In this document: piece by piece, positions 17,943-27,433 of the stretch
How positions within the stretch are numbered: the stretch's first letter is position 1
Layout of the letters: each line of letters opens with the position of its first letter
Source: Dulcicalothrix desertica PCC 7102
Lineage (GTDB): Bacteria; Cyanobacteriota; Cyanobacteriia; Cyanobacteriales; Nostocaceae
Direction of reading: 5' to 3'
Length of the DNA: 64,000 nt
Assembly (NCBI RefSeq): GCF_003991905.1
Contig: NZ_RSCL01000007.1
Location: forward strand, 95,674-159,673
Translations under genes and position numbers: made by a program
The notes under the pieces: model-generated
Told to the model about the DNA's origin: nothing
What the model saw: the letters and a program-made list of their open reading frames with translations, nothing else
Databases searched by the model: none

Positions 17943-18554
17943 ATGTTGCCTCTACCAAAATTAACCAAAAATCTAAGCTGGATAATTATTCTCGCTTCCA
18001 TAATTTCTCCCGCTGCTGCCCACAACATTCAAGTAAAAGGAGACATCGCAGGTCTTTGGCATATTGAACCAAACCACAGTCCTAAAGCAGGAGAGACAGC
18101 AAGAGCTTGGGTAGCACTGACTCGCAAAGGAGGAAAAATATTACCTCTAAATGAAGCAAACTGTAATATGGCAGTTTTCTCAAAACCTCGCAAACCTAAT
18201 GACAAACCTATCCTTCAACCAACCGTTCAAGCCATCAACGCAGAAAAATATCAAGGTATCCCCGGCGCCAATATTATTTTTCCTTCAGTAGGTCTTTATC
18301 AGTTAGAGTTAAGCTGTACTCCCAAAACCGAAGGTGATTTTCGCCCGTTCACCATGAGTTATGATGCTACAGTCGCGACCGGACAAAAAGCTGTAACACC
18401 CTCCCCTCAAATATCTCCACAACAAGCACAGAAAGTAAGTGGCGCCAGTACTTCAACTAAAGCAGAGAGAACTAATGTTCTATCAGTTGCTTTACCTGTT
18501 GTTATAGGATTGGGTGTTGTGGGAACTGCTGCGTGGTTTATTAAAAAACGTTAA
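17943..18554 (+). CDS. exported membrane-anchored protein with YtkA/FixH-like beta domain
   Basis: 203 residues. It has an N-terminal signal ([14 protein letters not shown]), a beta-rich body with two cysteines (N-C-N-M and L-S-C-T), a Pro/Ser/Thr linker and a C-terminal membrane anchor followed by K-K-R. The body ([12 protein letters not shown], then [11 protein letters not shown]) looks like an immunoglobulin-type YtkA/FixH domain. Probably periplasmic; function unknown. Eight bases separate it from the ynfA-like gene, suggesting one transcript. Confidence 0.68.
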   Translation: MLPLPKLTKNLSWIIILASIISPAAAHNIQVKGDIAGLWHIEPNHSPKAGETARAWVALTRKGGKILPLNEANCNMAVFSKPRKPNDKPILQPTVQAINAEKYQGIPGANIIFPSVGLYQLELSCTPKTEGDFRPFTMSYDATVATGQKAVTPSPQISPQQAQKVSGASTSTKAERTNVLSVALPVVIGLGVVGTAAWFIKKR

Positions 18555-18562
18555 TAATAGCA

Positions 18563-18892
18563 ATGCTAATTAATTCTGTTTTTTATTTTATTATCGCTGG
18601 ATTATGTGAGATAGGTGGAGGTTATTTAGTTTGGCTGTGGTTGCGCGAAGGTAAAAGTCCTGTTTTCGCTTTGCTTGGTTCAGCATTGCTCACCGTGTAT
18701 GGGTTTGTTGCTACAAAACAACCTGCTAATTTCGGACGTGCTTATGCTGCTTATGGTGGTGTTTTTATTATTTTATCTATAATATGGGGTTGGAAAGTTG
18801 ACGGAGTGGCGCCGGACAAGTTTGATTGGTTGGGTGCTAGTATTGTACTTATAGGCGTGTTAATCATGATGTACACACCTCGAAACCAGTAA
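18563..18892 (+). CDS. ynfA: YnfA/UPF0060 family membrane protein
   Basis: 109 residues with four membrane segments. The family pattern [19 protein letters not shown] and [12 protein letters not shown] is complete. YnfA resembles small-multidrug-resistance proteins, but its transport role is not settled. It begins eight bases after the preceding stop. Confidence 0.9.
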   Translation: MLINSVFYFIIAGLCEIGGGYLVWLWLREGKSPVFALLGSALLTVYGFVATKQPANFGRAYAAYGGVFIILSIIWGWKVDGVAPDKFDWLGASIVLIGVLIMMYTPRNQ

Positions 18893-18943
18893 AGTTATAA
18901 TTAAAATGCTATTTCATGCACTTTGTTAAGAACGATAATTATT

Positions 18944-19192
18944 ATGAGCAAATTAGAAGTGTTAGAAGCATTAAAAAGCATGACTGCTGAAGAACGCTTA
19001 GAAGTGATTGAAACAGCATCAAAATTAATACGCGAAGAAATTGCTAAAAATTCTCAAATTTCTTCACACAAAAAACTTAGTTTAGCGGAAGCCGCTGAGA
19101 AAATGCGTCCATTTTATGAGCAAGGAAGTGAATTTGTAGCTTTTGCAGACCAAGAAATTGAAGACTTCTATGAGTATGAAGATTATGCTTAG
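18944..19192 (+). CDS. antitoxin-like small protein, partner of MazF-type toxin
   Basis: 82 residues from the ATG at 18944 (a TTG at 18923 is less likely). It is a charged helical protein, L-E-A-L-K-S-M-T-A-E-E-R-L-E-V-I-E-T-A-S-K-L-I-R near the start, with a very acidic end (E-D-F-Y-E-Y-E-D-Y). Acidic tails of MazE-like antitoxins insert into the toxin's RNA channel. Its last eight bases overlap the start of the downstream toxin gene, typical of toxin-antitoxin operons. Confidence 0.75.
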   Translation: MSKLEVLEALKSMTAEERLEVIETASKLIREEIAKNSQISSHKKLSLAEAAEKMRPFYEQGSEFVAFADQEIEDFYEYEDYA

Positions 19193-19529
19193 AGGTGAAA
19201 TTTGGCTTTATAATTCTGACCCAACCATTGGTGACGAAATTGCTAAAACTCGTCCTGCTGTTATTGTTAGTAATGATGAAATAGGTAATTTACGTTTAAA
19301 AGTTGTTGTTCCAATTACTAATTGGAATGATACTTTTTCTGAAATTCAGTGGCTAGTAAGATTGGAACCTAGTTCAGGAAACGGTTTAAGCAAAACTTCC
19401 GCTGCTGATACATTTCAAGTTCGTTCAATTTCTTACCAGAGATTAATTCGTAAATTAGGAGTTTTATCAGATGAATATATGCAGGATATTAGCAAAGCCC
19501 TGTCAGTAGTTTTAAAAATCAATATATAA
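19185..19529 (+). CDS. MazF/PemK-family endoribonuclease toxin
   Basis: 114 residues starting M-L-R-G-E-I-W-L-Y-N, the usual MazF beginning; ATGs at 19170 and 19176 would add a few residues. It has K-T-R-P-A-V-I-V-S-N, V-V-V-P-I-T-N-W and the T-F-Q-V-R-S-I-S segment that forms the active site around the conserved arginine and serine. MazF toxins cut single-stranded mRNA. It overlaps the antitoxin gene by eight bases. Confidence 0.88.
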   Translation: MLRGEIWLYNSDPTIGDEIAKTRPAVIVSNDEIGNLRLKVVVPITNWNDTFSEIQWLVRLEPSSGNGLSKTSAADTFQVRSISYQRLIRKLGVLSDEYMQDISKALSVVLKINI

Positions 19530-19570
19530 TAATTTTAGTTACTGCAACTTCATTTTCCTATTTTCATTTG

Positions 19571-20209
19571 ATGTGTATGGATGATAATGTAGTTCGTCAA
19601 GAATACGATAAAATAGCGAATATTTATGACCAGCGTTGGAATAGCTACATTACTAAAACGCTAACTTATCTGAAAAATTGGGCTAATATTTCGCCACAAG
19701 CTACAGTGTTAGATGTTGGCTGTGGCACAGGTGAGTTTGAAAGTTTAATACTACGTGATAATGCAAAGCAGCATATTACAGGTGTGGATATTTCTGAGCA
19801 GATGCTACTTGTTGCGAAAAACAAATTTCAAGCGAATTCTAATTTATATCCTAATGTTTATTTTCAAATAGCAGGCGCCTCTAGTTTACCATTTGCAAAT
19901 CACAGCTTTGATATAATTTTCTCTGCAAGCGCATTTCATTTTTTTGATGACCCAGTTGCCGCATTAGCTGAGATGAAGCGCGTATTGAAACCCGATGGAA
20001 AAGTATTTATTTTAGATTGGTGTAAAGACTACTTTTTTTGCCGTTTAATTGACCTATATCTAAAAATATTTAATTCTGCTCATAAACGCTGCTACACTCA
20101 AGCAGAATTTCACGAGTTACTAACATCCGCAAATTTTAATATTCAGCGTGCAGCAAAATTTAATTTTGATGTAATTTGGGGCATGATGGTTGTGGAAATG
20201 AAATTGTAA
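19571..20209 (+). CDS. class I SAM-dependent methyltransferase
   Basis: 212 residues. The SAM-binding motif V-L-D-V-G-C-G-T-G-E-F is near residue 45, followed by G-V-D-I-S-E-Q-M, and the post-I region S-A-S-A-F-H-F-F-D-D-P fits the UbiE/Methyltransf_11 group. The substrate is unknown. TTG at 19568 and ATG at 19577 are alternative starts. It stands alone between two toxin-antitoxin pairs on the same strand. Confidence 0.85.
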   Translation: MCMDDNVVRQEYDKIANIYDQRWNSYITKTLTYLKNWANISPQATVLDVGCGTGEFESLILRDNAKQHITGVDISEQMLLVAKNKFQANSNLYPNVYFQIAGASSLPFANHSFDIIFSASAFHFFDDPVAALAEMKRVLKPDGKVFILDWCKDYFFCRLIDLYLKIFNSAHKRCYTQAEFHELLTSANFNIQRAAKFNFDVIWGMMVVEMKL

Positions 20210-20271
20210 GTTGGTGAAGCTATCGTTATACATAATTTCAACGAAACCAACTAATATAAATATATAGTAAA

Positions 20272-20290
20272 CTAACTTGTGATAAGTTAG
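20272..20290. promoter_or_regulatory. inverted repeat upstream of toxin-antitoxin pair, candidate operator
   Basis: CTAACTT-GTGAT-AAGTTAG is a perfect 7-bp inverted repeat in AT-rich promoter-like sequence, 36 bp before the antitoxin ATG. Antitoxin dimers often bind such sites to repress their own operon. Binding is inferred from position only. Confidence 0.45.
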
Positions 20291-20326
20291 AATTAAAATA
20301 GTTGATGTAATCGTAACTTGTTACAC

Positions 20327-20584
20327 ATGACTAAAACTATTGATACTCAAATTACATTGCCTGTTGAACTGTATCAATTACTTGCCGAGCAGGCGAAAGA
20401 GCATGGTAATTCTATAAGCGGTGAAGTTACAGCGTTGCTAACTCCTCTACTAGTGCAAATGCCTCCAGAGCTAGCCGAGGAAATTAAAGCTTGGGAGGCA
20501 GCAAGCGATGAGGATTGGCTAGCGATGGAAGAGACTTTAGCATCACTAGATGGTAATACTTCGGAAATTGGAGATGAGAATTAA
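20327..20584 (+). CDS. ribbon-helix-helix-like antitoxin
   Basis: 85 residues from the ATG at 20327. The N-terminus T-Q-I-T-L-P-V-E-L-Y-Q-L-L-A-E-Q-A matches an RHH DNA-binding strand-helix. The C-terminal half is acidic (W-E-A-A-S-D-E-D-W) and likely neutralises the toxin. The stop and the toxin's ATG share one base (TAATG), so the two are translationally coupled. Confidence 0.82.
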   Translation: MTKTIDTQITLPVELYQLLAEQAKEHGNSISGEVTALLTPLLVQMPPELAEEIKAWEAASDEDWLAMEETLASLDGNTSEIGDEN

Positions 20585-20925
20585 TGGCAAGAGGAGATAT
20601 TCTTATAGTTGGTTTGCCAGAGTCTGATGGACGTGAAGAAAAAGGAAATCGTCCATCTATTGCAGTACAAACAGATGTTGAAACTTCTCCAATGCTGATG
20701 ATAGTTCCGCTCACATCATCATTAGCTGCCTTGCGATTTTCATTTACAGTTAGGATTGAACCTTCCGAGGCTAATGCTTTAACTGTTGCTTCGGTTGCAA
20801 TGGTATTTCAAATGAGGGCAATTGATAGAAAACGTATAATTAGAAAGATAGGTGAGTTAGAGCCACAGTATTTAGCAGAGGTTGATATGGAAATTTGGAG
20901 AATGTTAAAGCCTCCAGAAAGTTAG
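20584..20925 (+). CDS. MazF/PemK-family endoribonuclease toxin
   Basis: 113 residues starting [11 protein letters not shown]. It has [17 protein letters not shown] and a [11 protein letters not shown] segment with the family arginine. It is likely an mRNA interferase held inactive by the upstream RHH protein. It is distinct in sequence from the toxin at 19185, so the two modules are not recent duplicates. Confidence 0.86.
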   Translation: MARGDILIVGLPESDGREEKGNRPSIAVQTDVETSPMLMIVPLTSSLAALRFSFTVRIEPSEANALTVASVAMVFQMRAIDRKRIIRKIGELEPQYLAEVDMEIWRMLKPPES

Positions 20926-21008
20926 CATTTTATGATATTATAATTTATTTAGCTATTGTTACATGTTGGTTAGTAACGCGACGCGCGCAACGCACCCCAA
21001 TATATTAT

Positions 21009-24000
21009 ATGAACGATGAGCATCAATTAAACTTTTTCCCAGGACAAGGCGAGATGAGGGCGCGTATGCGTGCTTTCGACTGGGATAGTACACCTGTTGG
21101 TGCGGTTGAAACGTGGTCGCAAAGTCTTAAAAGCACTGTTAAAACGCTTTTGGCTTCACGCTACCCAATGGTTTTGATATGGGGACCTCATTTAATTCAG
21201 TTTTATAATGATGCTTATTCAAAGCTTATCGGTGATAAACACCCTGCTGCTCTCGGTACTGATATAAGAATTACGTTGGCTGAAGCGTGGGATACGCTCG
21301 GTCCCATGATTGATGAAGTAATGACAACGGGGGTGGCAAACTGGGTTGAGGCACAAATGTTGGTTTTGGAGCGCTCAGGCTACCGTGAAGAATCTTATTT
21401 TAGCCTTTCTCATGCTCCAGAGTCGGACTCTGACGGGCAAGTAGTCGGCATGTTCTGCGTTTGTAGTGAGGTGACTCAGCAGGTATTAGGCGCCCGCAGG
21501 TTAAGATTGCTTCGTGACCTTGCATCTAAAGCTGGTGAGACACAAAGTGTAGAAACAACGTGTCGCTCTGTTGCTCAAGCGATAACAGAACACCCGCTTG
21601 ATGTGCCGTTTGCGCTAATTTACCTTCGCTCTGTTGATGGCAAAACTCTCACGCTTCAAAGTACGGTAAGGGTTGCTTCTTCCGAGCATATTATCCCGGT
21701 TACTTTTGATATCTCGGCGCCTCAAAAAGATGATATATGGTCGCTTGGACAAGCTTATAAAGGTGAAACTGTTTTAATTGAAAATGTAGACCAGCATCAA
21801 TTGTTACCAGGGGGGCCTTGGAACGAGCCAACCCAGGCAGCACTTGTAATGCCTATCGCTTCGTCAGGTACTGCGGCGCCTCTTGGGGTTATAATTGCTG
21901 GAATTAGTCCTAACCGCGCGCTTGATGAAGGGTATACTTCGTTTTACGAACTACTTGCAGGTCAAGTATCTGTCGCTTTGCGAAATGCTCAAGCTTACGA
22001 AGAAGAACACAAACGCGCGCAGAAGCTCGCCGAACTTGACCGGGAAAAAACTATTTTCTTCTCGAACGTTAGCCATGAGTTTAGAACTCCATTAACGTTG
22101 ATGTTGGGGCCACTGTCGGATGCTCTCCAAGACCCAGAAACTACACCAACTCAAAGAGAGCGAATTAATATTGCTCATCGTAATAGTTTAAGGTTACTTA
22201 AACTGGTTAACACGCTTCTTGATTTTTCACGCATCGAAGCTAACCGAATGCAAGCTGTTTATGAGCTTACAGATTTAGCGGCACTGACTACTGACCTTGC
22301 AAGCGTGTTCCGGTCAGCAATTGAGAAAGCAGGATTACAGCTTACAGTTGATTGTCCACCTTTAAAACAACATGTGTATATAGACCAAGATAAATGGGAG
22401 AAAATTGTTCTTAATTTACTCTCAAATGCTTTTAAGTTTACTCAAATTGGACACATTACTGTTAAACAATACATAGTTGGGGAAAACGTTGAGTTCCAGA
22501 TTCAAGATACAGGTTGTGGTATTCCTGAGTCTGAAATTGAAAATGTGTTTAAGCGCTTTTACCGCATTGAGGAAACGCAAGGTCGAACACATGAAGGAAC
22601 TGGAATTGGACTGGCGCTTGTACAAGAACTAGTACAACTTCATGGTGGCGCCATACAAGTACAAAGTGTGTATGGTCAAGGAAGTACTTTTACTGTCTCA
22701 ATTCCATGCGGTAAGCAACATTTTAAAAATAACGAGCTTATTCGTGAGAGTGTACTTAACCAAACAAACATTCGGTCAGACGCATTTGTTACTGAAGCGC
22801 TTGGGTGGTTGACAGATAATGTAGAGGATATCGAAGAAGCAGAATTTAATCAAATACAGCTACCACGAGCGAAAGTGCTTCTGGCGGACGATAATGCAGA
22901 TATGCGTGAGTATGTGCGAAAACTTCTATGTACACAATATGAAGTTATTGCTGTGGCAGATGGGGAAGCAGCCTTAGCATATGCTCGTGAACATTTGCCA
23001 GATATTGTACTAAGTGATGTGATGATGCCGAAACTCGATGGTTTTGGTCTTCTTGCTCAGTTGCGCTCAGATGAACGTACTAATTGTGTACCAATTGTGC
23101 TGCTTTCGGCTCGCGCGGGTGAAGAGTCGCGTGTCGAGGGACTTTTATCGGGAGCAGACGATTATTTAATAAAACCTTTTAGCGCGCGGGAGCTTTTGGC
23201 TCGTGTAAAAGCAACTTTGGAAACATCACGGTTACGGCAGGAAGCTGCAAATTCAAGAATTGAAGTTGAAGCAGTGAAACTTCGGGCAACAATTCTTGAA
23301 AGAGTAACCGATGCTTTTTATGGGCTTGACCGAGAGTGGCGTTTTACTTATGTAAACAGTCGATGTGAAGAATATCTGGGTAAAAACCGCTCTGAGCTAC
23401 TTGGCAAAGTTATTTGGGAAGAGTTTGAGATGGTCAAGGGAAGTGCTTTTGAAGAGCAGTATTACAAAGCTATGCGTGAGCAGGTAGCTGTGTACTTTGA
23501 AGTATTATCCCCTTTTTCTAATCGTTGGGTGGAAGTGTTTGCTTATCCTTCTGTCGATGGACTTTCTGTTAATTTACGTGATATTACTGAGCGTAAAGAG
23601 CTAGAGGCACGCCGTGAAGCACTTTTAGAAAGTGAGCAGGTTGCCCGCGCACAAGCCGAGCAAATTGGGCGCCTCAAAGATGAATTTTTAGCAACCGTTT
23701 CTCATGAACTAAGGACACCGCTTAATTCGATCCTTGGTTGGGCAAAAATTCTACGTAAGCAAAAGACTGTTCCTGCGGAATTCAAAAAAGGGCTTGAGGT
23801 AATTGAAAGAAATTCACTAGCGCAAGCGCAAATTATCGAAGACCTACTTGATATGAGTAGCATAATATCGGGAAAAATTAGACTCGACTTTAAGGAAATT
23901 AATCTTAACTCAGTAATCGAAACTGCTATCGAATCCTTCCTTCCGACTTTGGAAGCAAAGAATATACAACTTCAAACAGTTATAGATGACCTAAATGATT

Positions 24001-24401
24001 ATATAACAGGGGACTCCAATCGCTTACAACAAGTAGTATGGAATCTTCTTTCCAATGCGATAAAATTTACCCCTGAAGGCGGAAAGATACAAGTATCACT
24101 TTCTAAGATAGACTCGCGCGTATCCCTTACAGTCAGTGATACAGGAATTGGCATCAAGCCTGATTTTTTGCCTTACGTTTTCGATCGTTTCCGGCAGGAA
24201 GATTCTTCTATTAGACGCAATGCAGGTGGTTTGGGGTTGGGACTTTCAATTGTCAAACAAATTATTGAGCTTCATGGAGGAACTGTAAAAGCAACAAGTG
24301 CCGGAGTTGGAAAAGGAGCTACTTTTACTATAGTGCTTCCACTTGCTCAAATAGAACCTGATAAAAATGCTGCTACTGAAGAGCACTTTTGCTCGTTTTG
24401 A
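21009..24401 (+). CDS. hybrid histidine kinase (PAS-GAF-HK-REC-PAS-HK)
   Basis: 1130 residues from the ATG at 21009; an in-frame TTG at 20895 would overlap the toxin gene and is rejected. Order: PAS-like sensor (about 20-160), GAF (about 165-330), a first HisKA with [12 protein letters not shown], ATPase with N-L-L-S-N-A-F-K-F and D-T-G-C-G-I, a receiver with I-V-L-S-D-V-M-M-P near 670, a second PAS, then a second HisKA ([11 protein letters not shown], about 898) and ATPase with D-T-G-I-G-I. Two full kinase modules around one receiver suggest a phosphorelay. No membrane segment, so cytoplasmic. No cognate regulator adjoins. Confidence 0.92.
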   Translation: MNDEHQLNFFPGQGEMRARMRAFDWDSTPVGAVETWSQSLKSTVKTLLASRYPMVLIWGPHLIQFYNDAYSKLIGDKHPAALGTDIRITLAEAWDTLGPMIDEVMTTGVANWVEAQMLVLERSGYREESYFSLSHAPESDSDGQVVGMFCVCSEVTQQVLGARRLRLLRDLASKAGETQSVETTCRSVAQAITEHPLDVPFALIYLRSVDGKTLTLQSTVRVASSEHIIPVTFDISAPQKDDIWSLGQAYKGETVLIENVDQHQLLPGGPWNEPTQAALVMPIASSGTAAPLGVIIAGISPNRALDEGYTSFYELLAGQVSVALRNAQAYEEEHKRAQKLAELDREKTIFFSNVSHEFRTPLTLMLGPLSDALQDPETTPTQRERINIAHRNSLRLLKLVNTLLDFSRIEANRMQAVYELTDLAALTTDLASVFRSAIEKAGLQLTVDCPPLKQHVYIDQDKWEKIVLNLLSNAFKFTQIGHITVKQYIVGENVEFQIQDTGCGIPESEIENVFKRFYRIEETQGRTHEGTGIGLALVQELVQLHGGAIQVQSVYGQGSTFTVSIPCGKQHFKNNELIRESVLNQTNIRSDAFVTEALGWLTDNVEDIEEAEFNQIQLPRAKVLLADDNADMREYVRKLLCTQYEVIAVADGEAALAYAREHLPDIVLSDVMMPKLDGFGLLAQLRSDERTNCVPIVLLSARAGEESRVEGLLSGADDYLIKPFSARELLARVKATLETSRLRQEAANSRIEVEAVKLRATILERVTDAFYGLDREWRFTYVNSRCEEYLGKNRSELLGKVIWEEFEMVKGSAFEEQYYKAMREQVAVYFEVLSPFSNRWVEVFAYPSVDGLSVNLRDITERKELEARREALLESEQVARAQAEQIGRLKDEFLATVSHELRTPLNSILGWAKILRKQKTVPAEFKKGLEVIERNSLAQAQIIEDLLDMSSIISGKIRLDFKEINLNSVIETAIESFLPTLEAKNIQLQTVIDDLNDYITGDSNRLQQVVWNLLSNAIKFTPEGGKIQVSLSKIDSRVSLTVSDTGIGIKPDFLPYVFDRFRQEDSSIRRNAGGLGLGLSIVKQIIELHGGTVKATSAGVGKGATFTIVLPLAQIEPDKNAATEEHFCSF

Positions 24402-24459
24402 AGAATGTACAGTGTATCCAATACTGCTCGGTTAAGGAAATTGCAACACGTGAAACCCG

Positions 24460-24490
24460 TGTAGAGACGTTACATGTAACGTCTCTACAC
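24460..24490. repeat. dispersed palindrome family A, copy 3
   Basis: Perfect palindrome with half-site GTGTAGAGACGTTACA between the hybrid kinase and rubrerythrin genes, which converge here. Confidence 0.85.
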
Positions 24491-24505
24491 GATGTCTATT
24501 CTTTA

Positions 24506-25219
24506 TTATGCTGCCACTGCTTCTTCGTATATAACAAAGAGCTTTTTCTGGGCGCCGCAAATTGGACATTTCCAGTCGTCGGGTATTGCTTCAAACGGTG
24601 TACCAGGTGCAATACCTGAGTCTGGGTCGCCTGTTATTGGGTCATATATCATTGAACATTGACGACAAATCCATTTTTGCGTTGCTGGGTTTCCTGTTTT
24701 AGCTTTAGTAGCAGGCGCCGCTCCATCTAATGCTTGTAATGCTTCACTATACTGTTGAGCATGATGATTCTCAATATGTGTTAGCAAGCCAAAGTTATGT
24801 GCTGCTTTACGAAATGTTTGAGCATGTTCTACAGATTCAACTTGCTGCTTTTCAAATTCAACCACTGCACTTCCATCTCGGTCTGTGCGGGCTTGCTCTG
24901 CAAAACCTGGGTACATAACACTATACTCGTATGTCTCACCCTCAATTGCTAGCTCCAAACAACGCGCAGCAATTGCTTTTTTCTGTTCGGGTGTTAATGA
25001 TGCAGCATCTGTTACAGCTAACTCTGGATGCATTAATCTAAAATGGGCAAATGCATGTTCCGTTTCTTGCTGTGCCGTTTCACGAAATAACTTTGATAGT
25101 TCATGCATACCTAAATGACGTGTCACTTCCGCAAAGAATAGGTATTTACGATTAGCCATTGATTCCCCACCAAAAGCTTCAGCCAAATTGTTTGCGGTAT
25201 TCGAGTTTGTCAAGTCCAT
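24506..25219 (-). CDS. rbr: rubrerythrin
   Basis: 237 residues from the ATG at 25219. The N-terminal ferritin-like diiron domain has [24 protein letters not shown] and E-S-V-E-H-A-Q-T-F. The C-terminal rubredoxin domain has W-I-C-R-Q-C and W-K-C-P-I-C-G. Rubrerythrins reduce hydrogen peroxide with electrons passed through the rubredoxin iron. ATGs at 25237 and 25252 give slightly longer forms. An AT-rich inverted repeat upstream could be a peroxide or iron operator. Confidence 0.93.
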   Translation of the reverse strand: MDLTNSNTANNLAEAFGGESMANRKYLFFAEVTRHLGMHELSKLFRETAQQETEHAFAHFRLMHPELAVTDAASLTPEQKKAIAARCLELAIEGETYEYSVMYPGFAEQARTDRDGSAVVEFEKQQVESVEHAQTFRKAAHNFGLLTHIENHHAQQYSEALQALDGAAPATKAKTGNPATQKWICRQCSMIYDPITGDPDSGIAPGTPFEAIPDDWKCPICGAQKKLFVIYEEAVAA

Positions 25220-25246
25220 AGCCTTACTTCCCAGCATTTGACAATA

Positions 25247-25271
25247 AATCATAATCGTAATGACTATGATT
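25247..25271. promoter_or_regulatory. PerR/Fur-like inverted repeat upstream of rubrerythrin
   Basis: AATCATA at 25247-25253 and TATGATT at 25265-25271 form a perfect 7-bp inverted repeat with an 11-bp spacer in an AT-rich promoter region. Fur-family sites have this kind of symmetry, and rubrerythrin genes are commonly peroxide- or iron-regulated. The regulator is inferred. Confidence 0.45.
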
Positions 25272-25335
25272 TAACTATATTATTTTAGTTTACTCCGAAA
25301 AACCAACGCTTGTTTACAAAAATCGCAATCAGTTC

Positions 25336-26583
25336 CTACGCTGGCTGCTTGTAATGGGTGATATCAACAAAAGTGAGATTGGCGCCAAGGAGCTTACCAC
25401 TTGCATTAAATACTGGTTTGATGTGAATATCTAAATAAGTGATACCGATTTCAGTTACCCATTCTATATTTTGCAAGTAGAGCGCGCGATGCTCATCCCA
25501 AAGCTGTTTGAGCAAAGTCGATGATTTTATTATTTGCCCTATCTGTAGATTTTGTAGTTTGGCGCCTAAATCGCCGTCAGTCAAACTAAACAGCGCGTTA
25601 GCTTGGTCATTAGCTAAAATCAAGCAACCTTTGAGATTAATTGCCAACTGGGCAAATGGACTTTTCTCAAAGGCTCTTTGCCAGACAAAGACTTGGATAT
25701 TTAAAGGGTCAAGTACTTTTGTTCGAGAAGTTTGAGTTCGTATCAATAGGTGGTCTTCTAACGTGAGCTTTTCCCCTTTAGCAAAAATACGATGCTTTAA
25801 ACTAACAGGGATAAAAATCTTTTTGTTTGTTGAGTTTTCTGCATTACCTAGAAAAAGAAAGCCTTTATCTGTTATTGCAAAATGAAAGCGAACAAAAACA
25901 GCTGCTTGGGTTTTAAAGTGGAAATAGATTAAGACGTTGCGGCACATCAGCAGGTCTATTTTGGACATTGGCGCATCAACAGCCAGGTTATGGCGCCCAA
26001 AAACGATTGTAGAGCGTAGTTTTGAGTCAAAAATGTAGCGTTTTTCGTTTTTCTCAAAGTATTTAGAAAGTAGCTCGATTGGAATTCCCACTACCTCGTC
26101 TTGACTGTAACTACCTTTTCGCGCAAGTTTGAGTGCGGCACTGTCTACAACCGTGGCAAAAATTTGTACTCTTTGTAAATATTGCTCTATGCCCAAAGCT
26201 TCCACCAATAACATCAGCAACGTATAAACTTCTTGTCCGTAAGCACAACCTGCGCTCCAAACACGAATTTTTTCTTGCGGTTTTTTATTGTTGATAATTT
26301 GAGGAATGATTGTGCTAGCTAAATAATCCCAGCAATCACGGTTGCGAAAAAAACCAGAGAAGTTGATTAAGATGGTGTCGAGCAGGGAAGTATACTCTTC
26401 AGTATGTCCCTGCAAATATTGTAAGTAGTTCGTATAATTATCAATTTTTAAATCCTGCATCCGGCGTTCAAACCGTCGCATCAATGAATCACGCTTGTAA
26501 AAAGTCAAATCACAACCGCACTTTTGCTTCAGGTAGTCCAACAAAGTTTCAAAGTCTGGGTTAGAAGCTATTGATGTAATCAT
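25336..26583 (-). CDS. CheR-type methyltransferase with C-terminal PAS domain
   Basis: 415 residues. The CheR N-domain (R-R-F-E-R-R-M-Q-D-L and F-F-R-N-R) precedes a SAM-binding domain with V-W-S-A-G-C-A-Y-G-Q-E and the L-L-M-C-R-N-V-L-I-Y-F signature. From about 300 onward a PAS domain follows. CheR methylates glutamates in chemoreceptors, but no receptor, CheB or other Che gene is nearby, so this is probably a stand-alone signalling protein. C-A-Y-G-Q-E replaces the usual C-A-S-G-E-E. Confidence 0.85.
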   Translation of the reverse strand: MITSIASNPDFETLLDYLKQKCGCDLTFYKRDSLMRRFERRMQDLKIDNYTNYLQYLQGHTEEYTSLLDTILINFSGFFRNRDCWDYLASTIIPQIINNKKPQEKIRVWSAGCAYGQEVYTLLMLLVEALGIEQYLQRVQIFATVVDSAALKLARKGSYSQDEVVGIPIELLSKYFEKNEKRYIFDSKLRSTIVFGRHNLAVDAPMSKIDLLMCRNVLIYFHFKTQAAVFVRFHFAITDKGFLFLGNAENSTNKKIFIPVSLKHRIFAKGEKLTLEDHLLIRTQTSRTKVLDPLNIQVFVWQRAFEKSPFAQLAINLKGCLILANDQANALFSLTDGDLGAKLQNLQIGQIIKSSTLLKQLWDEHRALYLQNIEWVTEIGITYLDIHIKPVFNASGKLLGANLTFVDITHYKQPA

Positions 26584-26888
26584 TAATAGAAAGCTTTCGT
26601 CATTTTTTATACTCTCCCTAAAGACTAACGCAACTTGACAGTGAGGCTAGTAGAAATAAAGTATTCTTCACTCTAAAGACTTATTATCTAGTTTACGATA
26701 GATATATTTATAGATACAAAAAAATCAATAAATATATTTTTACTCACGGCTGAAGTTAGAGGTAACGTCAAAACTTAATAGCTAATCTAGATATTGTAAA
26801 TTAATTATCTTAATTTAATGCTTTAAATATTTTTGATTTGTGTAAATAATTACACTGAATTTAAGCATTGAATTAGAAAGGAAAACTT
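26584..26888. other. intergenic, nothing recognised
   Basis: Very AT-rich spacer between cheR-PAS and the psaJ-like gene. It probably carries promoters for both. A purine-rich AGAAAGGAAAA lies just before the psaJ-like ATG. Confidence 0.5.
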
Positions 26889-27038
26889 ATGCAAAAGACA
26901 GACGAACAAAAAACATTCTTTTCGCGCTATTTATCTTTGGCGCCTGTTCTGGCAGTAGTATCGGTATCAGTAGCTTTTACTATTTGGGCGGTATTTAATA
27001 ACTTCTTTCCTGACCTTTTGTTTCATCCTTTACCGTAA
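26889..27038 (+). CDS. psaJ: photosystem I subunit IX (PsaJ)-like protein
   Basis: 49 residues, easily missed because of its size. One membrane helix (P-V-L-A-V-V-S-V-S-V-A-F-T-I-W) is preceded by Y-L-S-L-A-P-V and followed by N-N-F-F-P-D-L-L-F-H-P-L-P, which matches the conserved C-terminus of PsaJ. PsaJ is a small thylakoid subunit that helps hold PsaF. The gene is normally next to psaF; here it stands alone between cheR-PAS and minE, so it may be an additional paralogue. A Shine-Dalgarno (AAAGGAAA) and a GGCGCC site are present. Confidence 0.85.
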   Translation: MQKTDEQKTFFSRYLSLAPVLAVVSVSVAFTIWAVFNNFFPDLLFHPLP

Positions 27039-27048
27039 AGAAGTTTAA

Positions 27049-27080
27049 TCCCCCCAACCCCCCTTGATAAGGGGGGCTAA
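27049..27080. terminator. C/G-run palindrome (family C), likely terminator
   Basis: CCCCCC-TTGATAA-GGGGGG hairpin after the psaJ-like stop; it faces the convergent minE. The same C6/G6 design recurs at 32541-32574 and 62161-62239. Confidence 0.65.
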
Positions 27081-27103
27081 AAATAAGAAATTTTAGAATT
27101 AAT

Positions 27104-27403
27104 TTAAACTTTCTCGCTACTGGCTTCTTCTTCAGAAGTGGGGTCTTTGACTCTACGGATAGGCAAATTAGCAATCAAAGCAGTAGTGCGTTGATTGCTT
27201 TCGAGCGAGAATTCTAAGCCTTCGGTTTCTACTTCCACGTAGCGACAAACAATTTCAAGGATTTCTTGTCGCATTTTCTCTATCATTTGAGGACTCAAAT
27301 CAGCACGGTCATGAGCAATTACCAGTTGCAGGCGACGTTTGACTTCACTGCGACTGGTATCGTTACTGCGGGAAAAAAGACGTTCTATAAATTCGAGAAT
27401 CAT
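27104..27403 (-). CDS. minE: cell division topological specificity factor MinE
   Basis: 99 residues. The N-terminal anti-MinCD region ([12 protein letters not shown]) is followed by [15 protein letters not shown] and the beta-rich topological domain. MinE releases MinD from the membrane and drives the pole-to-pole pattern that sets the division site. It lies 30 bp after minD. Confidence 0.93.
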   Translation of the reverse strand: MILEFIERLFSRSNDTSRSEVKRRLQLVIAHDRADLSPQMIEKMRQEILEIVCRYVEVETEGLEFSLESNQRTTALIANLPIRRVKDPTSEEEASSEKV

Positions 27404-27433
27404 TGCATCTGCGAAAGTGCAAGGGTGGAAGTA

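Noticed and set aside
20895-21008. N-terminal extension of the hybrid kinase with a possible membrane helix
   Set aside because: It would start with TTG inside the upstream toxin gene, and the PAS-like region begins only after the ATG at 21009.
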